From an uncultured Pedosphaera sp. (GTDB taxonomy: Bacteria > Verrucomicrobiota > Verrucomicrobiia > Limisphaerales > Pedosphaeraceae): a DNA stretch of 64,000 nucleotides. This document shows positions 59,371 through 64,000 of the stretch, piece by piece. The number at the start of each line of letters is the position of its first letter. Positions within the stretch are counted from its first letter, which is position 1. The notes under the pieces were generated by a model. It saw only the letters and a list, made by a program, of their open reading frames with translations, was not told the DNA's origin and did not search any database. Both the position numbers and the translations under genes were made by a program. The stretch covers positions 17,249-81,248 of the forward strand of contig CAIXFN010000108.1 in assembly GCA_903918755.1 (NCBI GenBank). The letters are read 5' to 3'.

Positions 59371-62325
59371 GTGCATTGCCACTTTCGCAATTTTTGGCTC
59401 CATGCCAGCTGCGTCCTGGCTCTGCTGGCATTTTCCCTCTCCGCCTCGGCGCGCGGTACCAGCGGGTATGTTGCCACCCAGTTTGCACCCGGTGATTTCA
59501 AACTGGTCCAGGGCGATTCGGCGGCCGATATTTATGTGGCCGCGGAGGAAAATGTCGCCGTTCGGCGGTGCGCCAATGATCTCGCCGCGGACATGCAGCG
59601 CGTCACGGGCAGACTGCCGGCGGTGAAGCATGATACGAATGGTTTGTCGGCCCATGCGGTTATTGTGGGCACTGTCGATTCCAGCCCCGTCATCCAGGCG
59701 CTGGTGGCGGCCGGAAAGATTGACGTCCGCCCGATCCAGGGAAAATGGGAGTCGTTTATCGTCCAGGTGGTCACCGATCCCCTGCCCGGCGTTGCGACGG
59801 GATTGATCATCGTGGGCAGCGATCGCCGGGGCGCGATCTACGGGATCTACGATGTCTCGGAAAAATCGGGGGTATCGCCCTGGCACTGGTTTGCGGATGT
59901 GCCGACGCAACCGCAAACCTCGTTGTTCGTCAAAAACGGCCGCTACCAGGAAGGTCCTCCGTCCGAGAAATATCGCGGCATTTTCATCAATGACGAGATG
60001 TGGAGTCTGCGGCCCTGGGCGGAAAAAACCTTTGATCCGGCCAATCCCACGGGATTGGGACCCAAGACGTATGCGAAAATCTTCGAAATGATGGCCCGGT
60101 TGCGCGCCAATTTTCTCTGGCCAGCCATGAAGAGCGACACCAAGTGTTTTAACTGCTACGAGGCCAATAAAGTCGTGGCGGATGAATATGCCATTGTCAT
60201 GGGTTCCGCCCACGACGAACCCATGCTGCGCGGCAGCATCAGCGGCGAAGGCGCCGAATGGGATGTTGCCACCATGGGACCGTGGGACTATGCGACGAAT
60301 CAAGCCGCCATCTACAAATATTGGGAGGATCGCGCCAAAGCCAATGGGAGGTACGACAGTATTTACACCCTCGGGAAGCGCGGTCAGGACGATCAAAACA
60401 TGCCGGAAGGCAAAACCCTGGCCGACAAGAAAACCGTGCTGGAGCAAATCTTTGCCGATCAACGCACCATTTTGCGCAGCTGGGTCAACCCCGACATCAC
60501 CCGGGTCCCCCAGGTTTTCATCCCCTATTCCGAGGTGCTCAATATTTATAATGCCGGACTCAAAGTCCCGGACGACGTAACGATCTGCTGGCCGGACAAC
60601 AGTTTTGGTTACATCCGTCGACTCTCCAATTCCGCAGAACGGCAACGCCGCGGCGGATCCGGCGTTTATTATCATTATCAATGGCTGGACGGGGCGTCCG
60701 ACGCCTGGCCCTGGCTGTTTTCGACACCGCTGGGCCTCGTGTGGGAGGAGATGCACAAGGCTTACGAATACGGCGCGACCAATCTGTGGATTGTCAATGT
60801 CGGCGACATCAAGCCGTATGAAATCGGGATCGAATATTTCATGAAATTGGGCTGGAACAGCTCGCATTGGAACAACACCAATTCCCGGCAGTTCTTCCTT
60901 GAGTGGGCCACCCGGGATTTCGGAGCGCAATTCGCCGCGCCCCTCGCCGACATCATGGAAAAGCACGGCGAACTCGGCTTTCAGCGCCGACCGGAGCACA
61001 TGGTGCGGGATAAAAAGAACGTGCTGCAGTTCGACTGGTTCAGCACAGACAATAATAACGACGAAGCGCAGCAGCGGGCCGACGCCTATGCCGAGCTCGC
61101 GGCCCAGGTTGATGCCGTTTACGAACAACTGCCGACGGAGTTGAAGGACGCCTTTTTCGAGCTGGTCGCGTACGATGTGCAGTGCGCGGCCTACCACAAT
61201 CAGAAGGTGATTTATGCGCAGAAGAGCAATGCCTATGGCCAGCAAAACCGGGCCAGCGCCAATGATTATGCCGTGAAGGCGAAAGGCTTTTTGGCGAAAG
61301 TCAACGAACTCAACACCCATTACAACACCGGGCTGATCATTGCCAAATCCAAGTGGAACCACCTGGCGTCCCTGCCAGGTCCGTGGGGCGGACAGTGGAA
61401 CGAGTTTGAAATGCCGCCTTTGAGCACATATGCAGGCAGCGGCACCGCGACTTTACACGTCGCTTGCGAAGGCGGCGACCCGACCCAGCTGGATGACTTT
61501 AGCGTCTTCTCGAAAAACAAACGGTTTCTCGATCTTTACAATTGCGGAACGGGAGCCATCGACTGGACTTCGTCGGTTTCCAGTCCCTGCATTCACTTGA
61601 GCGAAAGCTCAGGCCGGATCACCAAGGAAAAACGGCTGTGGATCACCATCGACTGGGCCACCGCGCCGGTGGGCGAGTCGCGGACGGGAACAATTACCAT
61701 TACCGGGGCGGAGAAAACGATCACGGTCGGGGTTTCGCTCTTCAATCCCGCTTCGCCTTTGCCGGCAGAGATTTCGGGATTTGCGGAAAGTCACGGCTGC
61801 GTCAGCATGGCCGCCGCGCATTATGCCAAAAAGACGGACCAAGGCGGCTGCGGCTGGGCGCCGATTACCGACCTGGGTCATACCGGCACGCCCTCAATGA
61901 CTCCCTTGCCGACGATGGTGGCCAGCCAGACGACACCGGCGACGATCCTCGCGAATTCCCCGTCGCTGGAATACAATTTTCACCTGTTTCATCCGGGAAC
62001 CGTTTCGTTGACCGGCTATGCGGCGCCAACCCTGCCCCTCAACGACGAACACGGAATCCGGTATGCTGCCGCGGTGGATGACGCCCCTCCGGTGATCGTC
62101 TCCCCCACCCGCCCCACGGACGTTTTCGCCAATCTCGCGAAATACACCTCCCAGCATTTGATCGCGACGAAAGGACAACATGTCCTGAAGATCTGGATGG
62201 TGGACCCGGGAGTCGTGCTGGAGAAATTTGTGCTGACCACTACCGGCGCCAAACCCTCCTACCTGGGACCGCCGGAATCTTTTTGGAATCGGCCGGGTAG
62301 CAGTGGGAAAACGGGCAGCCGGTAG
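59371..62325 (+). CDS. Secreted GH115-family xylan alpha-1,2-glucuronidase
   Basis: About 984 residues if read from the GTG at 59371 (HCHFRNFWLHASCVLALLAF), which gives a signal peptide ending near SASARG. The open frame extends to 59167, but that DNA is a dispersed repeat. GH115 features are EKYRGIFINDEMWSLRPWAEKTF, MMARLRANFLWPAMKSDTKCF, NPDITRVPQVFIPYSEVLNIYN, VPDDVTICWPDNSFGYIRRLS and NLWIVNVGDIKPYEIGIEYFMKLG. The C-terminal 300 residues form beta-rich domains. The enzyme removes (4-O-methyl-)glucuronic acid side chains from glucuronoxylan, probably in the periplasm or outside. The product would feed the mannonate dehydratase at 44.6 kb after other steps. Confidence 0.93.
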   Translation: MHCHFRNFWLHASCVLALLAFSLSASARGTSGYVATQFAPGDFKLVQGDSAADIYVAAEENVAVRRCANDLAADMQRVTGRLPAVKHDTNGLSAHAVIVGTVDSSPVIQALVAAGKIDVRPIQGKWESFIVQVVTDPLPGVATGLIIVGSDRRGAIYGIYDVSEKSGVSPWHWFADVPTQPQTSLFVKNGRYQEGPPSEKYRGIFINDEMWSLRPWAEKTFDPANPTGLGPKTYAKIFEMMARLRANFLWPAMKSDTKCFNCYEANKVVADEYAIVMGSAHDEPMLRGSISGEGAEWDVATMGPWDYATNQAAIYKYWEDRAKANGRYDSIYTLGKRGQDDQNMPEGKTLADKKTVLEQIFADQRTILRSWVNPDITRVPQVFIPYSEVLNIYNAGLKVPDDVTICWPDNSFGYIRRLSNSAERQRRGGSGVYYHYQWLDGASDAWPWLFSTPLGLVWEEMHKAYEYGATNLWIVNVGDIKPYEIGIEYFMKLGWNSSHWNNTNSRQFFLEWATRDFGAQFAAPLADIMEKHGELGFQRRPEHMVRDKKNVLQFDWFSTDNNNDEAQQRADAYAELAAQVDAVYEQLPTELKDAFFELVAYDVQCAAYHNQKVIYAQKSNAYGQQNRASANDYAVKAKGFLAKVNELNTHYNTGLIIAKSKWNHLASLPGPWGGQWNEFEMPPLSTYAGSGTATLHVACEGGDPTQLDDFSVFSKNKRFLDLYNCGTGAIDWTSSVSSPCIHLSESSGRITKEKRLWITIDWATAPVGESRTGTITITGAEKTITVGVSLFNPASPLPAEISGFAESHGCVSMAAAHYAKKTDQGGCGWAPITDLGHTGTPSMTPLPTMVASQTTPATILANSPSLEYNFHLFHPGTVSLTGYAAPTLPLNDEHGIRYAAAVDDAPPVIVSPTRPTDVFANLAKYTSQHLIATKGQHVLKIWMVDPGVVLEKFVLTTTGAKPSYLGPPESFWNRPGSSGKTGSR

Positions 62326-62359
62326 TTTTGAATGAGCTGAAAAAAAGCGAGAGTTTGCC

Positions 62360-62827
62360 TCACTGCTTGGAAACAACTCTTGGCTTTGGCCCCAGGATCG
62401 ACTCCACTCCGGCGCTATTGGTATGCAATGTGGTCATTAAATAATCCCAAGGGGTTGCCTCCGTGCTCTTGAGAAGCGGCGAAATGAGCTTATCCTTATA
62501 AAACATCAAAAACCGACCATCATCACCGTAATAATGATCCACCCAGCGAACATCGTTCGTAACGGCGGTGGGCGTAGCAGTCCAAAACCAAACGTAATTG
62601 GTGTCGGAATTAACTGGTTTTCCCAAAAGTTGCTCGACTTCCCAGCGGGACATGCCGCTTTTTAGATGATTGGCTACGTGATCGAGCGCGGCCAAACGAT
62701 GCGTACCTTCCCATGCAGGATGCCTCGCGGTTGGGCCAGTACGCGCCGGGACCAGCAGTCCGATAGCAATGCCGACACCGAGCAACATAACAAAAACTAA
62801 ACCGAGCCGCTTAATTTTGGTTAACAT
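62360..62827 (-). CDS. Small membrane-anchored protein of unknown function
   Basis: 155 residues. An N-terminal hydrophobic helix (LGLVFVMLLGVGIAIGLLV) is followed by a soluble domain with HLKSGMSRWEVEQLLGKPVNSDTNYVWFW. The GMSRxEVxxLLGxP pattern recalls SmpA/BamE-like domains, which begin in the same way, but length and ending do not confirm it. Convergent with the GH115 gene, 34 nt apart. Function unknown. Confidence 0.65.
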   Translation of the reverse strand: MLTKIKRLGLVFVMLLGVGIAIGLLVPARTGPTARHPAWEGTHRLAALDHVANHLKSGMSRWEVEQLLGKPVNSDTNYVWFWTATPTAVTNDVRWVDHYYGDDGRFLMFYKDKLISPLLKSTEATPWDYLMTTLHTNSAGVESILGPKPRVVSKQ

Positions 62828-62885
62828 AGAAGGATATCACAAAAGCTCGCGTCTATTGGTTACACTGCCACCTGAAATCGGCAGT

Positions 62886-63494
62886 TCATGCAATCCGGGC
62901 ATACTCTGAATTTTTCGCGGAAATGCTTTGGTAGCGCTCCTTGGTTCCGAGGCGGTAATCCAGGCCCTTGGGCAAGAAATGAACCCCTTTCACGGTGGCC
63001 ATATTTCCGTAGGCGCCGAGAGCCTCCGTTCGCCATTCTTGCAAAGGCGAGCGCACAGTAAGCGCGACGCTTCGCGCCAGCAATTCGGGATCGTTGCTGT
63101 CATTCAGATGGAAATGCTCGTCGAGATCCTCCTTGGTATTCTCCGACATCTCACGGATTTTGTTGGCCAAAAACCCAAACCCGAGTTGATTACCGCAAAT
63201 GACGAGTTCCATTCTGGGCTGGCCTTTCCAGAAGACAAATCTCTCCAAGAGCCGGAGCCGGGGCATTCCATCACATCCGAATGAGGCGGGCAATATGACT
63301 CCGCACATGCTGATTTCAGAGTTGTTTGCCAAACTCAAATGTAAGGCGGCTTTTGAAGTTTTGGCCGCCGTCAACCGATCACAAAAATACTGAAAACCGC
63401 TTACGTCTCCGATTACGAAGACATCGGTCATTTCCTCGTAATAATTCCAGCAATCCCAGGCAGTTTTGTTTCGGATCAGCAGCAGGTTTGCCAT
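62886..63494 (-). CDS. Hypothetical protein
   Basis: 202 residues with good protein-like composition and lower GC than its neighbours. It starts MANLLLIRNKTAWDCWNYYEEM and has no signal peptide, membrane segment or motif that I recognise. It lies 58 nt upstream of the small membrane-protein gene on the same strand, so the two may form an operon. Not identified. Confidence 0.6.
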   Translation of the reverse strand: MANLLLIRNKTAWDCWNYYEEMTDVFVIGDVSGFQYFCDRLTAAKTSKAALHLSLANNSEISMCGVILPASFGCDGMPRLRLLERFVFWKGQPRMELVICGNQLGFGFLANKIREMSENTKEDLDEHFHLNDSNDPELLARSVALTVRSPLQEWRTEALGAYGNMATVKGVHFLPKGLDYRLGTKERYQSISAKNSEYARIA

Positions 63495-63720
63495 GAGCAG
63501 GAGTTTACGAAATCGGAAGCGTTACATTGGCGTCGCAGTCAAACGCGGAGATGGCGGTGCGGGTTTCGTGGTCGTTGGTAGTTCTCATGTGCACCGTGCT
63601 ATTGTTGGTGAGGAGAATTTGGCGCACCAACGCGGAAATCGCAAGGAACGAATTCCTGGCGGAATTCACCCTCTCGGGTAACAGACACTTCTGGCAGATG
63701 GCGTCGTGTCCGAAGGGGAA

Positions 63721-63754
63721 ATTTTAACAGAAGGTCGCGAAAGACGCGAAGGAA
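63721..63754 (+). repeat. AACAGAAGG-CGCGAAG repeat, copy 2
   Basis: ATTTTAACAGAAGGTCGCGA then AAGACGCGAAGGAAGG, related to 59181-59214. Confidence 0.6.
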
Positions 63755-63951
63755 GGAATCTGAAGAGTGTTTGGGAGAAGGTTTGCGGCCGGTTGATTGG
63801 CGACTGCCAGGCATATTCGCCAGCGCATGGCAGTGGCGAGTTTGGCGCAACCGCTTTCAGCAGAGATTTATTGGCCTTAGTTTTTTAGACAAATCCCCCT
63901 CCGCCGCTGCTTTTTCGGCTGGCTGCCATTTAAATAAGTCTAATAATATAT

Positions 63952-63978
63952 GGCGGAGGCATGTTTTAAGCCTCCGCC
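63952..63978. terminator. Hairpin, possible terminator of a gene beyond the window
   Basis: GGCGGAGGC (63952-63960), a 9-nt loop and GCCTCCGCC (63970-63978) form a perfect 9-bp stem. The minus strand continues into an AT-rich stretch (ATATATTATTAGAC), so it could end a minus-strand gene lying to the right. Confidence 0.45.
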
Positions 63979-64000
63979 ACCGCCACCGGTATAGTTCGCC

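Larger units (their letters stand above)
63495..64000. other. Intergenic tail with a repeat copy and a hairpin
   Basis: No convincing gene. The AACAGAAGG-type repeat is at 63721-63754 and a strong hairpin at 63952-63978. Short open frames on both strands look spurious. Confidence 0.6.

Noticed and set aside
59359..61362. A 667-codon minus-strand open frame opposite GH115
   Set aside because: It lies antisense to strongly conserved GH115 motifs; its sequence is not like any known protein and it lacks a sensible start.

Overview
This looks like a chromosomal window from a Verrucomicrobiota bacterium, probably of the Limisphaerales/Pedosphaera type. The DNA is GC-rich. Lineage hints are a PVC-type heme-binding CxxCH protein at the left edge, a prepilin-like secreted protein with an H-x-D-N tail motif, two very large beta-propeller histidine kinases, a DUF2239 protein, and a phage-like DUF3486-type gene in repeat-rich DNA. 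No rRNA, tRNA or CRISPR array was recognised. The taxonomic call is an inference from gene content.

Layout, left to right. 1-3.2 kb: the 5' part of a large cytochrome-like protein (cut by the window edge) and a VapBC-like toxin-antitoxin pair. 3.7-7.8 kb: a redox-signalling locus made of a DedA-rhodanese fusion, a response-regulator/thioredoxin-reductase-like fusion without the usual CxxC, and a cyclic-nucleotide-domain histidine kinase. 7.9-9.3 kb: a secreted NlpC/CHAP-like protein and repeat-bearing intergenic DNA. 9.3-14.8 kb: an L-arabinose operon (araD, araB, an isomerase of the L-fucose isomerase family in place of classical AraA, a ROK regulator) with a rhodanese gene upstream. 14.9-20.2 kb: an EamA transporter, a cupin and a 1244-residue sensor kinase. 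20.3-25 kb: a MacAB-like export operon (adaptor, ATPase, permease) and a two-gene membrane-protein operon. 25.1-30.7 kb: agmatine deiminase with an aldo/keto reductase, a prepilin-like protein, RNase D and an acyl-CoA ligase. 31.1-36.9 kb: a second propeller kinase convergent with a cyclic-nucleotide-domain protein, an intradiol dioxygenase, a VOC protein and DUF2239 with a well-formed promoter/dyad. 37.2-44.4 kb: an ECF sigma/anti-sigma-like/lipoprotein operon, typA and a large secreted zinc metalloprotease. 44.6-45.7 kb: mannonate dehydratase.

The most distinctive region is 45.8-55.4 kb. Eight minus-strand genes are packed with gaps of 2-10 nt or 4-nt overlaps. Reading in the direction of transcription they encode a small Tat-exported cysteine protein, a Tat/NHL-repeat protein, a Tat-exported polyferredoxin, a NapH/NosR-like membrane polyferredoxin, a membrane-anchored PQQ-like propeller, a NuoE-NuoF fusion, a GltD-like flavoprotein with extra iron-sulfur domains that seems to lack its NADP(H)-binding domain, and PdxH. 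Together they look like an NADH-linked electron conduit from cytoplasm to periplasm that matches no complex I recognise in full.

From 55.4 kb rightward the DNA becomes accessory in character. It has a truncated DUF4258 toxin next to an intact YgiT-type antitoxin, 1.7 kb of repeats and gene remnants, the DUF3486-like gene, a GH115 alpha-glucuronidase and two small unknown genes. Several short repeat families here have relatives in the 8.8-9.3 kb intergenic region. GH115, mannonate dehydratase and the arabinose operon together suggest growth on arabinoglucuronoxylan-type plant polymers.
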